Shown: positions 18,669-26,997 of the stretch, piece after piece
How the letters are laid out: every line of letters begins with the position of its first letter
How positions within the stretch are numbered: the stretch's first letter is position 1
DNA from: Erythrobacter tepidarius
GTDB lineage: Bacteria; Pseudomonadota; Alphaproteobacteria; Sphingomonadales; Sphingomonadaceae
Assembly: GCF_002155695.1 (NCBI RefSeq)
Contig: NZ_MUYJ01000002.1
Location: 62,001 to 126,000 of the forward strand
Length of the DNA: 64,000 nt
Direction: 5' to 3'
Notes under the pieces: generated by a model
Database searches by the model: none
Told to the model about the DNA's origin: nothing
What the model saw: the letters and a program-made list of their open reading frames with translations, nothing else
Translations under genes and position numbers: made by a program

Positions 18669-19693
18669 GCCCCCACGATTTGCGGCCGCGCGAGCCAGTC
18701 GAACACCGGCAGTCCCTTGGCCGCCAGCCACTCGGGATTGTAGAGCGTCGAGAGGTAGCGGAAACCGGTGTCGCACAGGATGGTGACAACCTGCGGGTTG
18801 GATCGGCCTTCCGCGACCAGCTCCTTGCCCAATTCCACCGCGCCGGCGACGTTGATGCCCGAGCTGAGGCCGAGGCACAGCCCCTCCTCCCTGAGCAACC
18901 GCGCGACCCACACGAGGCCTTCCTCGTCGCTGATGCGGTACTGCGTATCGATCACGGCGCCTTCGAGGTTGGCGGTGATGCGCCCCTGCCCGATGCCCTC
19001 GGCCACCGACGAGCCTTCGGCGCGCAGTTCGCCGTGGGCGTAATAGTTGTACAGCGCCGCGCCGTGCGGATCGGTGAGCGCAATGCGGATGTTCTCGTCA
19101 AAGGCCTTGAGCCCGAGGCCCACGCCCGCAATCGTCCCGCCGGTGCCCGCCGCGCAGGTGAAACCGTCGATCCGGCCTCCGGTCTGCTGCCAGATTTCGG
19201 GCGCTGTGCCCTCGATATGGGCGCGGCGGTTGGCGATGTTGTCGAACTGGTTGGCCCACACCGCACCCGGCGTTTCCTCGGCCAGCCGGCGCGAAGTGTG
19301 GACGAAATGGCCGGCATCGGCGAATTTGGTCGGCGGCACCAGCACCAGCTGCGCGCCCAGCGCCCGCAGCGTGTCCATCTTTTCCTTGGACTGGTTGTCG
19401 GGCATGACGATGATCGTCTTGTAGCCGCGCGCATTGGCCACCAGCGCGATGCCGATCCCGGTGTTGCCCGCGGTGCCTTCCACCACCGTGCCGCCGGGCC
19501 GAAGCTCGCCGCGCGCCTCGGCATCGCGGATGATCCACAGGGCCGCACGATCCTTCACCGAGGCGCCGGGATTGGCGAACTCGCACTTGCCCCAGATGTC
19601 ACAGCCAGCCGCAGCCGAAGGCCCGGCAAGACGCACAAGCGGGGTGTTGCCGATGAGCGAGAGCGTGTCGCCGAAGGGGCGGGTGATGTTCAT
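18665..19693 (-). CDS. cysK: Cysteine synthase A (O-acetylserine sulfhydrylase)
   Basis: PLP-dependent fold-type II enzyme making cysteine from O-acetylserine and sulfide. The PLP lysine lies in FANPGASVKDRAALWII; the phosphate and substrate loops VVEGTAGNTGIGIA and TCAAGTGGTIAGVGLGL are present, as is LIGNTPLVRL at the N-terminus. ATG 19693 (MNITRPFGDTL) gives 342 residues, typical of the longer alphaproteobacterial form; the open frame extends 22 codons upstream without a family-like sequence. A cystathionine beta-synthase-like activity is possible in this superfamily but no regulatory domain is present. Confidence 0.92.
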   Translation of the reverse strand: MNITRPFGDTLSLIGNTPLVRLAGPSAAAGCDIWGKCEFANPGASVKDRAALWIIRDAEARGELRPGGTVVEGTAGNTGIGIALVANARGYKTIIVMPDNQSKEKMDTLRALGAQLVLVPPTKFADAGHFVHTSRRLAEETPGAVWANQFDNIANRRAHIEGTAPEIWQQTGGRIDGFTCAAGTGGTIAGVGLGLKAFDENIRIALTDPHGAALYNYYAHGELRAEGSSVAEGIGQGRITANLEGAVIDTQYRISDEEGLVWVARLLREEGLCLGLSSGINVAGAVELGKELVAEGRSNPQVVTILCDTGFRYLSTLYNPEWLAAKGLPVFDWLARPQIVGA

Positions 19694-19817
19694 GGGCACA
19701 GAATTAGGCACTCGCAACGCGCGCCGCAATGTCGAAGTCCGGCAAGCCAGATCCGACACCGCTGCGACCCGCAGGGCAAGGCGTCCTTCAGGGCCAGTGG
19801 CCAGCCGCTTGGACGGC

Positions 19818-20135
19818 TCAATCTTCCGGGGCGATGGTGACGTGCAGGCCGTCCAGCTCGGCGGTGAAGGGGATCTGGCACGACAGGCGGCTGGTGGGAA
19901 CGCGATGGTCGCTCGATTCCAGCAGGTCGTTCTCGTCCTCGCTCATCGCGGGCAGCTTGTCGGCAAAGGCCGGATCGACATGCACATGGCAGGTCGCGCA
20001 CGAACAGCACCCGCCGCACAGCGCCAGCAGTTCGTCAAAGCCGTTATCGCGGATCGCTTCCATCACGGTGAGGCCGTCATCCACGGTGATCTCGGTGGTT
20101 TCGCCTTGGCGATTGGTGACGACCAGTCTGGGCAT
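19818..20135 (-). CDS. 2Fe-2S ferredoxin (adrenodoxin type)
   Basis: Small soluble electron carrier of 105 residues starting [13 protein letters not shown]. The cluster ligands are Cys40, Cys46, Cys49 and Cys86 in the arrangement C-x5-C-x2-C-x36-C, within [17 protein letters not shown] and RLSCQIPF; this is the adrenodoxin/putidaredoxin class, usually a partner of cytochromes P450, ring-hydroxylating or Fe-S assembly systems. An extra cysteine (Cys43, Cys44) lies in the loop. No cognate reductase or P450 is nearby, so its partner cannot be told. Upstream is the divergent AlkA-like gene. Confidence 0.9.
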   Translation of the reverse strand: MPRLVVTNRQGETTEITVDDGLTVMEAIRDNGFDELLALCGGCCSCATCHVHVDPAFADKLPAMSEDENDLLESSDHRVPTSRLSCQIPFTAELDGLHVTIAPED

Positions 20136-20227
20136 GGGCTCGGCTTCCTTTTCGGCTGTTGCGCGCAATAATGCGCGCTGGGAGAGTGGTTGAGGCGCTG
20201 CTAAGGCAGTCTGAAAGCCAAGGCAAG

Positions 20228-20860
20228 ATGAGGAAAGTGGCAGTGGGCCTGACAGGCGAAAGATTGCGGGCCGACCTCGACGCTCTCGCTGCGCGTGAGC
20301 CGCGGCTGGCGCGCGCGCTGGCGCGGATCGGCTATCCCGAGCCGCGCATCCGCGAGCGGGGCTACAAGACCCTGCTGCGCACGATCGTCGGCCAGCAGGT
20401 CTCGGTCGCGGCCGCCGCCTCGATGTGGCGCAGGCTGGAGGCGGAACTGGGGCCGGACTTCACCCCCGCCTGCCTGCTCGAGCGCGATTTCGACACCCTG
20501 CGCGCCTGCGGCCTCTCGCGCCAGAAACAGAGCTATGCCCGAAGCCTGTGCGCGCTGGTGGCGGCGGGCGAACTCGATTTCGCCGCGCTCCCCGCCGATG
20601 ACGAGGAGGCGATTGCCCTGCTCACCCGGATCAAGGGCATCGGGCGCTGGTCGGCCGAGATCTACCTGCTGTTTGCCGAAGGACGCCCGGATATCTGGCC
20701 GGCCGGCGATCTGGCGCTGCAGGAAGGGGTCAGACGCCTGCTGGATCTGCCCGAACGCCCGACGGAAAGGGCGACCCGCGCACTAGCCGAGGACTGGGCG
20801 CCGCAGCGCGGCAGCATGGCGATCTTCACCTGGCATTTCTACGCCAATCCCGCAATCTAG
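20228..20860 (+). CDS. DNA-3-methyladenine glycosylase II, AlkA-like (HhH-GPD)
   Basis: Base-excision repair glycosylase removing alkylated purines. The 210-residue product contains [19 protein letters not shown], the helix-hairpin-helix segment [19 protein letters not shown] and the following catalytic-aspartate region [20 protein letters not shown] 20228 ([13 protein letters not shown]) is chosen as start; an upstream in-frame start is possible but its 23 extra residues lie over the divergent promoter space. Short length (no N-terminal AlkA domain) matches the compact bacterial form. Confidence 0.88.
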   Translation: MRKVAVGLTGERLRADLDALAAREPRLARALARIGYPEPRIRERGYKTLLRTIVGQQVSVAAAASMWRRLEAELGPDFTPACLLERDFDTLRACGLSRQKQSYARSLCALVAAGELDFAALPADDEEAIALLTRIKGIGRWSAEIYLLFAEGRPDIWPAGDLALQEGVRRLLDLPERPTERATRALAEDWAPQRGSMAIFTWHFYANPAI

Positions 20861-20922
20861 GCGAGGCAGCGCGGGTTGCAGTCGGGAGCTTGGTGTCTTA
20901 TCTGGGCAATACAGGAGAAACC

Positions 20923-22896
20923 ATGGCCCGACATCCCGATACCGCCCCTCTCATCCCGCGCGCCGCGCTGATGGGCAATCCCGTCCGCGCGCAGGGCAAG
21001 GTCAGCCCCGACGGGCGCTGGCTGAGCTGGCTTGCGCCGCTCGATAGCGTGCTGAACGTGTGGATCGCGCCCCGATCCGATCCCGGCGCCGCCCGGGCCA
21101 TCACCCGCGCCGAACGGCGCCCGATCCGCCAGCACTTCTGGGCTCCGGATTCGAGCGCGGTGATGTATATCCAGGACAAGGACGGGGACGAGAACTTCCT
21201 GCTCTATCGCGCCTGCCTGACCAGCGGCGCGCAGACCTGCCTCACCCCGTTCGAGAACACCCGGGTCGAGCTGATCGCGATCTCGGCGACCATCCGGGAC
21301 AAACTGCTGATCGGCCTCAACAACCGCGATCCGCAGTGGCACGATGCCTATCTGCTCGACCTCGCCAGCGGCACGCTCACGCTGGTGCTGGAGAACAATG
21401 CCTATGCCGGGTTCGAGGCGGATGACACGCTCACCTTGCGCATGGCGATGCGGCAAAATGCCGAGGGCGGGACCGATTACTTCCGGATCGAGGACAATGT
21501 GGTCGCGGCCGAGCCGTGCGAGACCACGGCAATGGAGGATTCGCTGACGACCGCGCCGGTGGGCTACACCACCGACGGCGGAACGCTCTACTGGATCGAT
21601 AGCCGCGGGCGCGACACCGCCGCCCTGTTCGCGCAGGACACCACGACCGGCGCGCGCACCCTGATTGGAGCGGATGAGCGCGCCGATATCAGCCAGACCC
21701 TGCGCCATCCGCTGACCGGCGTGATCGAGGCCTATGCGGTGACCTATCTCACCACCTGCTGGCACGCCACCGATCCGGCCATGGCCGCCGCGCTGGCATG
21801 GCTGGGTGAGCGGCTGGAGGGCGATTTCGGGATCAACAGCCGCACCGATGACGACAGCGTGTGGATCGTCTGGAACGATCCGCTCACGCGCCCGCTTTTG
21901 ACCTATATCTTCGATCGCACCGCGATGACGCTGACCCCGTTCTATACCACGCGCCCGGATCTCGAAGGCGCGCCGCTGCAGCCGATGCACCCGGTCGAGA
22001 TCGCCAGCCGCGATGGTCTTACCCTGCCCTGCTATCTCACCCTGCCGCCGGGCAGCGATGGCGATCGCGACGGGGTGCCGGACCAGCCTGTGCCGATGGT
22101 GCTGCTGGTCCATGGCGGCCCCTGGGCGCGTGACACCTACGGCTTCAACGCCGCCCACCAGCTGCTCGCCAATCGCGGCTATGGCGTGCTCAGCGTCAAC
22201 TTCCGCGGCTCGACAGGGTTCGGCAAGGCCTTTCTCAATGCCGGCAACCGGCAGTGGGGCCTGAAGATGCACGATGATCTGATCGACGCGGTCGACTGGG
22301 CCGTGGCGCAGGGCATCGCGCTGCCCGACAAGATCGCGATCATGGGCGGATCCTACGGCGGCTATGCGACGCTGGCGGGCCTTGCCTTCACGCCGGAGGT
22401 TTTCGCCTGCGGGGTGGATATCGTCGGCCCATCGAACCTTGAAACCCTGCTTGCCACCATTCCGCCCTACTGGGCGCCGCTGGTGAAGGTGTTCCACGAA
22501 CGCATGGGCGACCCTGCGACCGAGGAAGGACGGGCGCTGCTGCGCGCGGCCAGCCCGCTCTACAAGGCCGACCGGATCACGCGTCCGCTGCTGATCGCGC
22601 AAGGGGCGAACGATCCCCGCGTCAAGCAGGCCGAAAGCGATCAGATCGTCGCTGCGATGCGGGCGGCGGGAATCCCGGTCACCTATGTCCTTTTTCCTGA
22701 CGAGGGCCACGGCTTTGCCCGGCCGGAAAACAACATCGCCTTCTTCGCCATCGCCGAGAACTTCCTCGCCGAATGTCTCGGCGGCCGGGCCGAGCCGATC
22801 GGCGATGCGCTGCGGCCGGCGAGCGCGCAGGTCATCGAAGGCGCAGGCCATGTAAAAGGTCTGGCAGCGGCGCTGGCCCAAGCGAGCGCGGGCTGA
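20923..22896 (+). CDS. S9 family peptidase (prolyl oligopeptidase/acylaminoacyl-peptidase type)
   Basis: Serine peptidase of 657 residues with an N-terminal beta-propeller-like region (about 1-370) and a C-terminal alpha/beta-hydrolase domain. The catalytic triad is readable: Ser477 in MGGSYGGYATLAG, Asp564 in QGANDPRVKQAESD and His596 in FPDEGHGFARPEN. HGGPWARDTYGFN supplies the oxyanion region. The start ATG 20923 has a strong AGGAGA ribosome-binding site six bases upstream. No signal peptide is evident, so it is probably cytoplasmic, cleaving short peptides. It stands alone between the AlkA-like gene and an SDR gene. Confidence 0.93.
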   Translation: MARHPDTAPLIPRAALMGNPVRAQGKVSPDGRWLSWLAPLDSVLNVWIAPRSDPGAARAITRAERRPIRQHFWAPDSSAVMYIQDKDGDENFLLYRACLTSGAQTCLTPFENTRVELIAISATIRDKLLIGLNNRDPQWHDAYLLDLASGTLTLVLENNAYAGFEADDTLTLRMAMRQNAEGGTDYFRIEDNVVAAEPCETTAMEDSLTTAPVGYTTDGGTLYWIDSRGRDTAALFAQDTTTGARTLIGADERADISQTLRHPLTGVIEAYAVTYLTTCWHATDPAMAAALAWLGERLEGDFGINSRTDDDSVWIVWNDPLTRPLLTYIFDRTAMTLTPFYTTRPDLEGAPLQPMHPVEIASRDGLTLPCYLTLPPGSDGDRDGVPDQPVPMVLLVHGGPWARDTYGFNAAHQLLANRGYGVLSVNFRGSTGFGKAFLNAGNRQWGLKMHDDLIDAVDWAVAQGIALPDKIAIMGGSYGGYATLAGLAFTPEVFACGVDIVGPSNLETLLATIPPYWAPLVKVFHERMGDPATEEGRALLRAASPLYKADRITRPLLIAQGANDPRVKQAESDQIVAAMRAAGIPVTYVLFPDEGHGFARPENNIAFFAIAENFLAECLGGRAEPIGDALRPASAQVIEGAGHVKGLAAALAQASAG

Positions 22897-22965
22897 TTTG
22901 CCCTGCTGACAAGCCTGCCCATCCGCTCTAGATGGGTTGCAAAGAGCAATCGGAGAGGGATCAGC

Positions 22966-23778
22966 ATGGCAAGCCGGCGCAGCATCTTCATCACCGGCGG
23001 AGCATCGGGCATCGGCCGCGCCGTCGCCCGCCATTTCGGCGAACGCGGCTGGTTCGTGGGGATCGCCGACATCAATGTCGAAGGCATGGAGGACACGCTC
23101 GGCCTGATCGAGGGCGGGTTCAAATACATGCACCGGCTCGACGTGCGCGACCGGGCGGCGTGGGACGAGGCGCTGGCCGCCTTCAACACCGCCGCCGGAT
23201 CGCGCATCGACGTGGTGGTCAACAATGCCGGGATCGGCACCGGCGGGCCGCTCGCCGAGCTCGACAAGGACGAGATCGACCGCTGCCTCGACATCAACCT
23301 GCGCGGGGTGCTCTACGGGGCGCAGGCGGCCTATCCCTATCTGAAGGCGAGCGCGCCCGGCTCGGCATTGGTCAACATCGCGAGCGCCGCCGGGCTGACC
23401 GGCGGCAGCGGAATGAGCGTCTATTCCGCCACCAAGTTCGGTGTGCGCGGGGTGGCCGAGAGCCTCGATGCCGAATGGGCGGCGGACGGGATCAAGGTCT
23501 CCTCGATCTGCCCCAGCTTCATCGACACCCCGCTGCTCGACGGCACCGGCAACCGCAACAGCAACGAGAACATCCGCACCCGCGTGACCGCCGCGGGACT
23601 CGAGATCACCCCGGTCGAGGAAGTGGCCGAGGCGGTGTGGCAGGCGGTGCACGGCGAGGAGCTGCACTACCTCGTCGGCAAGACCGCCCGCCGGCTTGCC
23701 TTCGCCAAGCGCTGGATGCCGGGCAAGGTGCGCAAGCAACAGCGCGCCGCGGGGCGGCAGGGCTTGCTGGGAAGGTGA
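22966..23778 (+). CDS. Short-chain dehydrogenase/reductase (SDR)
   Basis: NAD(P)-dependent oxidoreductase of 270 residues. The dinucleotide loop TGGASGIGRAVARHFGERG starts at residue 10, the NNAG motif is in VVVNNAGIGTGG, and the catalytic residues are Ser140, Tyr153 and Lys157 (SVYSATKFGVRG). Asp35 in GIADINVEG after beta-2 suggests a preference for NAD. A GGAGAGG ribosome-binding site precedes ATG 22966. The substrate cannot be predicted from sequence; the C-terminal tail is basic. Confidence 0.9.
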   Translation: MASRRSIFITGGASGIGRAVARHFGERGWFVGIADINVEGMEDTLGLIEGGFKYMHRLDVRDRAAWDEALAAFNTAAGSRIDVVVNNAGIGTGGPLAELDKDEIDRCLDINLRGVLYGAQAAYPYLKASAPGSALVNIASAAGLTGGSGMSVYSATKFGVRGVAESLDAEWAADGIKVSSICPSFIDTPLLDGTGNRNSNENIRTRVTAAGLEITPVEEVAEAVWQAVHGEELHYLVGKTARRLAFAKRWMPGKVRKQQRAAGRQGLLGR

Positions 23779-23794
23779 GTTGGGCGTTTTTGTC

Positions 23795-23814
23795 CGCATC
23801 GCCTCCGCGATGCG
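23795..23814. other. Perfect 8-bp inverted repeat between convergent genes
   Basis: CGCATCGC and GCGATGCG enclose a CTCC loop. It lies in the 125-base gap where the SDR gene (plus) and the pterin dehydratase gene (minus) converge. A run of five T precedes it on the plus strand, but neither strand has a T-run after the stem, so a standard intrinsic terminator is not supported. Confidence 0.4.
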
Positions 23815-23903
23815 AAATCCTCGCTCATGCGACCTGAAGGTTGTGTCGCTACGGGCCCGCGTTTGCGCTTGCGGCCCGTCGCTTGGCGGGCGAACTTGCC
23901 CGA

Positions 23904-24209
23904 TCAGTTACCGACGATCCTATCGATTTCGCTCGCCAGCCGCGCATCGCGCGCCGACAGCCCGCCGCTTGTCCCGGCATCATGCGTGGTCAGCGTCACC
24001 TCGACGCGGTTGTAAACGTTGAACCATTCGGGATGGTGATCCTGCGCTTCGGCCAGCAAGGCCACGCGCGACATGAAACCCCAGGCCTCGGAAAAATCCT
24101 TGAAGCGGAAGGTGCGGGCAATCGCCTTGCCCTCGCGCGCCAGCGTCCATTCGGGGTGCCGACCGAGCAGCGCGGAGATTTCTTCGCAGGTGAGTTCGGG
24201 GACGGACAT
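23904..24209 (-). CDS. phhB: Pterin-4-alpha-carbinolamine dehydratase
   Basis: Small enzyme (PCD/DCoH family, 101 residues) dehydrating 4a-hydroxytetrahydropterin. The family core is clear: [39 protein letters not shown] and the active-site histidines in [20 protein letters not shown] 24209 ([10 protein letters not shown]) is preferred over ATG 24218 because an AAGGA stretch is correctly spaced for it. No aromatic amino-acid hydroxylase is adjacent, which is common for this family; a role in molybdopterin or pterin recycling is also possible. Confidence 0.92.
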   Translation of the reverse strand: MSVPELTCEEISALLGRHPEWTLAREGKAIARTFRFKDFSEAWGFMSRVALLAEAQDHHPEWFNVYNRVEVTLTTHDAGTSGGLSARDARLASEIDRIVGN

Positions 24210-24273
24210 CGAAGGCATCCTTGATTGCAGATCGCTTGTTCGCGCGGCCGCTTTTCCCTAACGCTGCGCGCCA

Positions 24274-24888
24274 ATGCAAGCCTTGCCGCCGTTCCTCGCT
24301 GCCGAAAGCCTCGCCTGCCGCCGCGGCGAGCGGCTGCTGTTCCGGCGGCTGTCGTTCCGGCTGGAGGCCGGGTCGGCGTGCCATGTGACCGGCGCGAACG
24401 GGGCGGGCAAGACCACGCTGCTGCGCGCCTTGGCGGGCCTTACCACGCCCTTTGCCGGAGAGGTGCGGCGCGAGGGCGCGCTGGCCCTGCTCGACGAACG
24501 CAGCGGGCTGGAGCCTGACCTGCCGCTGGGCCGTGCGCTGGACTTCTGGTTCGGGCTGGACGGCGCGACGGATGGCGACGCGGTCATGCGGCGGCTGCGC
24601 CTTGATGCGCTTGCCGAGGTCCCGGTGCGCTTCCTTTCGACCGGGCAGCGCAAGCGCGCCGCGCTCGCCAGGGTGCTGGGGCAGGCCGCGCCCGTGTGGC
24701 TGCTCGACGAGCCGCTCGCAGGCCTCGACATCGCCTCCCAAGGCTTGGTGAGCGCGCTGGTGCGCGAGCATTGCGCCGCAGGCGGAATCGCGCTGATCGC
24801 CTCGCACCAGCCGCTCGATGTGCCGGGCATGACAAGCTTCGCCATCGAGGACTTCGCGCCGGCCGAAACCGAGGACGCGGAGGCATGA
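24274..24888 (+). CDS. ccmA: Heme exporter ATP-binding protein CcmA
   Basis: ABC ATPase of the cytochrome c maturation system I; CcmAB releases holo-CcmE. The 204-residue product has Walker A GANGAGKTTLLRAL at about residues 40-52, the signature segment LSTGQRKRAALARVLG, Walker B VWLLDEPLAGLD and a late switch histidine in IASHQPL. Its stop overlaps the ccmB start (ATGA). It is divergent from the pterin dehydratase gene. The other ccm genes are not in the window. Confidence 0.92.
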   Translation: MQALPPFLAAESLACRRGERLLFRRLSFRLEAGSACHVTGANGAGKTTLLRALAGLTTPFAGEVRREGALALLDERSGLEPDLPLGRALDFWFGLDGATDGDAVMRRLRLDALAEVPVRFLSTGQRKRAALARVLGQAAPVWLLDEPLAGLDIASQGLVSALVREHCAAGGIALIASHQPLDVPGMTSFAIEDFAPAETEDAEA

Positions 24889-25535
24889 CCGCCGCCCTGC
24901 TCCGCCGCGACCTCGCGCAGTTCTTCCCCTTCACCGGCAGCGGGGCGGCGCTTCCCACCGTGTTCTTCGTCGCGGTCGCCATGCTGTTCCCCTTCGCGGT
25001 CGGGCCGGATGCCAAGATCCTCGCCAGGACCGGCGGCGGGGTGGTGTGGATCGCGGCGCTGCTGGCGGCGATCCTGCCTCTGGAAAGGCTGGTGGCGCGC
25101 GACATCGAACTGGGCTTCTTCGACCAGCTGAGGCTGCGCGGCATGGCCGAAGAGACCATGATGGCGGTGCGCCTTGCCGCCCACTGGCTGAGCTTCGGCC
25201 CACCGCTGGTGCTGGCGACCTTCCCGGCGGCCGCGCTGCTCAGGATCGAGGGCGAGAGCTTCTCTCTCTTGCTGCTCGGCCTGCTGGCGGGCACGCCGGG
25301 CCTTGCCGCCATCGGCTTGATGATCGCCGCGCTGACCGCCAGCCTGCGCGCGGGCGCGGCGCTTTCGGGCCTGCTGCTGATCCCGCTTGCCCTGCCCGTC
25401 CTGATCTTCGGCGCGGGCGCGCTCGCCCGTCAGGATCACGTGAGCCTCGGTTTCGTTGCCGCCATAAGCCTCGCGCTGGTGGCACTCGCGCCCTTTGCCG
25501 CCGGGGCCGCGATCCGCGCGGCAAGGGAGAATTGA
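24885..25535 (+). CDS. ccmB: Heme exporter membrane protein CcmB
   Basis: Membrane partner of CcmA. The 216-residue product starts MTAALLRRDLAQFFP at ATG 24885 inside the ccmA stop and has about six hydrophobic segments, beginning ALPTVFFVAVAMLFPFAVG. The CcmB pattern is clear in ILARTGGGVVWIAALLAAI and LEIG-like LVARDIELGFFDQLRL. Length is as expected (about 220). It is followed two bases later by a small exported protein, probably on the same transcript. Confidence 0.93.
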   Translation: MTAALLRRDLAQFFPFTGSGAALPTVFFVAVAMLFPFAVGPDAKILARTGGGVVWIAALLAAILPLERLVARDIELGFFDQLRLRGMAEETMMAVRLAAHWLSFGPPLVLATFPAAALLRIEGESFSLLLLGLLAGTPGLAAIGLMIAALTASLRAGAALSGLLLIPLALPVLIFGAGALARQDHVSLGFVAAISLALVALAPFAAGAAIRAAREN

Positions 25536-25537
25536 CC

Positions 25538-25990
25538 ATGCAAAAGCCAATCCGGCGCAGGTGGGGCGCAATCTGGCTGGTGGCAGTCGTGCTCGGATTA
25601 AGCCCCCTGCCTCGGCCGCTTGCCGCGCAGCAGGCCGCCTTGCCGAGCGAACGCGATCTCCATCTCGAGTACATTGGCCAAAGCTGGGAGCGCAAGAGCC
25701 ACCCTCTGGCCATCAATGCCAAGCGCCAGCGGGGGTATAGCGCCTCGCGTGACGGCACGCGCGGCGGAATGCGTTACGGGTTGCGCTACGAGAGTGACGA
25801 GATCATTCTCTATCCGAACCGGCTGCCGCCCGGCCCCGGCTACACCAAGCGCGCGATCGACCGAAAAGACCTTGCGCTCACCTATTTCCAGCCGATCGGA
25901 ATAGACACGCCCGAACGCATCGTGGTCGGCACCGCGCAGCGCCGAGAGATCACGCCAGTGCCGGGCTTGATGCCAGGCGACCCGCGCTGA
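25538..25990 (+). CDS. Small exported protein of unknown function
   Basis: A 150-residue product starting MQKPIRRRWGAIWL. The N-terminus is a signal peptide (basic start, hydrophobic WGAIWLVAVVLGLSPL, likely cleavage after PLAAQ at about residue 30). The mature part is basic and Tyr/Arg-rich with no motif I recognise (SWERKSHPLAINAKRQRGY, YGLRYESDEIILYP). It begins two bases after the ccmB stop and ends eight bases before the next membrane-protein gene, so it is transcribed with them. Function unknown. Confidence 0.75.
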   Translation: MQKPIRRRWGAIWLVAVVLGLSPLPRPLAAQQAALPSERDLHLEYIGQSWERKSHPLAINAKRQRGYSASRDGTRGGMRYGLRYESDEIILYPNRLPPGPGYTKRAIDRKDLALTYFQPIGIDTPERIVVGTAQRREITPVPGLMPGDPR

Positions 25991-25998
25991 AGGCGATA

Positions 25999-26661
25999 AT
26001 GCGCGCGCCAGAAAGCCACACCCGCGCCAACCTGCTGATGGGACGGATCGCGCTGGGGCTGCTCGCCTTCACGCTGTTCGCCTTTGCGGGCAAGGCGATT
26101 GCCCATCCTGAGGTGCAGGCGCGCTACACCCCGCTGGTGGTGTTCCATGCGGGCAGCATGATCGCCTGGCTGATCCTGCTGGCGAGCCAGAGCTTGCTCG
26201 CCGCGAAATATCGCCTCGCCGCCCACCGCGCGAGCGGCCGCGCCAGCCTTGCGCTGGTGGCGGCGATGCTGGTGAGCGGCGGGGTGATCTCGTGGCGCAT
26301 CGGCGAGGAGCTCGGCCGCCCCGAGGTGACAGTGGTGAACCTCACGGCCTTTGCGACCTTCATCCCCCTGTATCTGCTTGCCCTGCGCTTCGCCCGCCGC
26401 CGCGATACGGCCGCGCACCGGCAGGCGATGCTGATCGCGACGCTGGCGCTGATGACCCCGGCCTATGCCCGCGTGGTGCAGGTGCTGGGCCTGCCCGATC
26501 CGGTCACCATCGCGGTGCAGGTGCCGATCACGATTGCGATTGCGGTGCGCTATGACTGGGTGCTGCACGGACGCGTCACCCGGCCCGTGCTGGCGATGCT
26601 GGGCTTTTCGGTCGGGCTGGTGGTGGTGATGAGCGCGGTGCTGGCGGTGTTGTTTCTCTAG
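25999..26661 (+). CDS. Polytopic inner-membrane protein (DUF2306-like?)
   Basis: A 220-residue protein with about six hydrophobic segments, e.g. IALGLLAFTLFAFAG, LVVFHAGSMIAWLILLASQ and LAMLGFSVGLVVVMSAVL. Histidines in VVFHAGSM, AAHRASGRASL and TAAHRQAML sit at membrane edges, a pattern seen in DUF2306-type proteins; this assignment is a tentative recollection. It follows the small exported gene by eight bases. No substrate or partner can be inferred. Confidence 0.75.
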   Translation: MRAPESHTRANLLMGRIALGLLAFTLFAFAGKAIAHPEVQARYTPLVVFHAGSMIAWLILLASQSLLAAKYRLAAHRASGRASLALVAAMLVSGGVISWRIGEELGRPEVTVVNLTAFATFIPLYLLALRFARRRDTAAHRQAMLIATLALMTPAYARVVQVLGLPDPVTIAVQVPITIAIAVRYDWVLHGRVTRPVLAMLGFSVGLVVVMSAVLAVLFL

Positions 26662-26688
26662 CCGCCGGCGCCGTCGTTCCGCCGCCTC

Positions 26689-26947
26689 TCAGCGCAGGGC
26701 GGCGTCTGGCGCCTTGGCCCTTTCAAGGGCTTCGACATAGCCTTCATCCCCCCGGCCCGAGGCAATCGCCCGCAACCGTGACCGAACCGAACAAGCCGAA
26801 ATTGCTGATCTTCGCGCGCTCAAGGAAGACCTTGCCGTCGCGCTCGCATTGCAGCCGCGCTTCCTTGCGCGCGACATGGGTCGTCTGCACGCATCCGCCC
26901 GGAAAAACCGTCGCGGCAAGGCACACTGCCGCGCACCAGATAAGCAT
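26689..26947 (-). pseudogene. Small exported Cys-rich protein with apparent frameshift at a G6 run
   Basis: ATG 26947 opens MLIWCAAVCLAATVF, a signal-like N-terminus followed by PGGCVQTTHVARKEARLQCERDG; the frame stops at 26744 just after GDCLGPGG. At 26753-26748 the coding strand has six G. Removing one G joins this frame to GDEGYVEALERAKAPDAALR, which ends at 26689. That continuation has normal amino-acid composition and codon use, so the natural product is probably about 85 residues. The cause could be a real mutation, a sequencing error or slippage on the G run. Function unknown; it lies just downstream of map on the same strand. Confidence 0.55.
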
Positions 26948-26997
26948 GTTCACGAATTGTGACCATCTGGGCTGGAGAACCTACGGCAAGCGAGCCT

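Noticed and set aside
20857..23799. 980-codon open frame on the minus strand opposite the S9 peptidase and SDR genes
   Set aside because: It is antisense to two genes with clear catalytic triads and motifs, has Arg/Gly/His-rich content typical of antisense frames in GC-rich DNA, and shows no family motif.
23795..23814. Hairpin between SDR and pterin dehydratase as an intrinsic terminator
   Set aside because: The 8-bp stem is perfect but no T-run follows on either strand, so I list it only as an inverted repeat.
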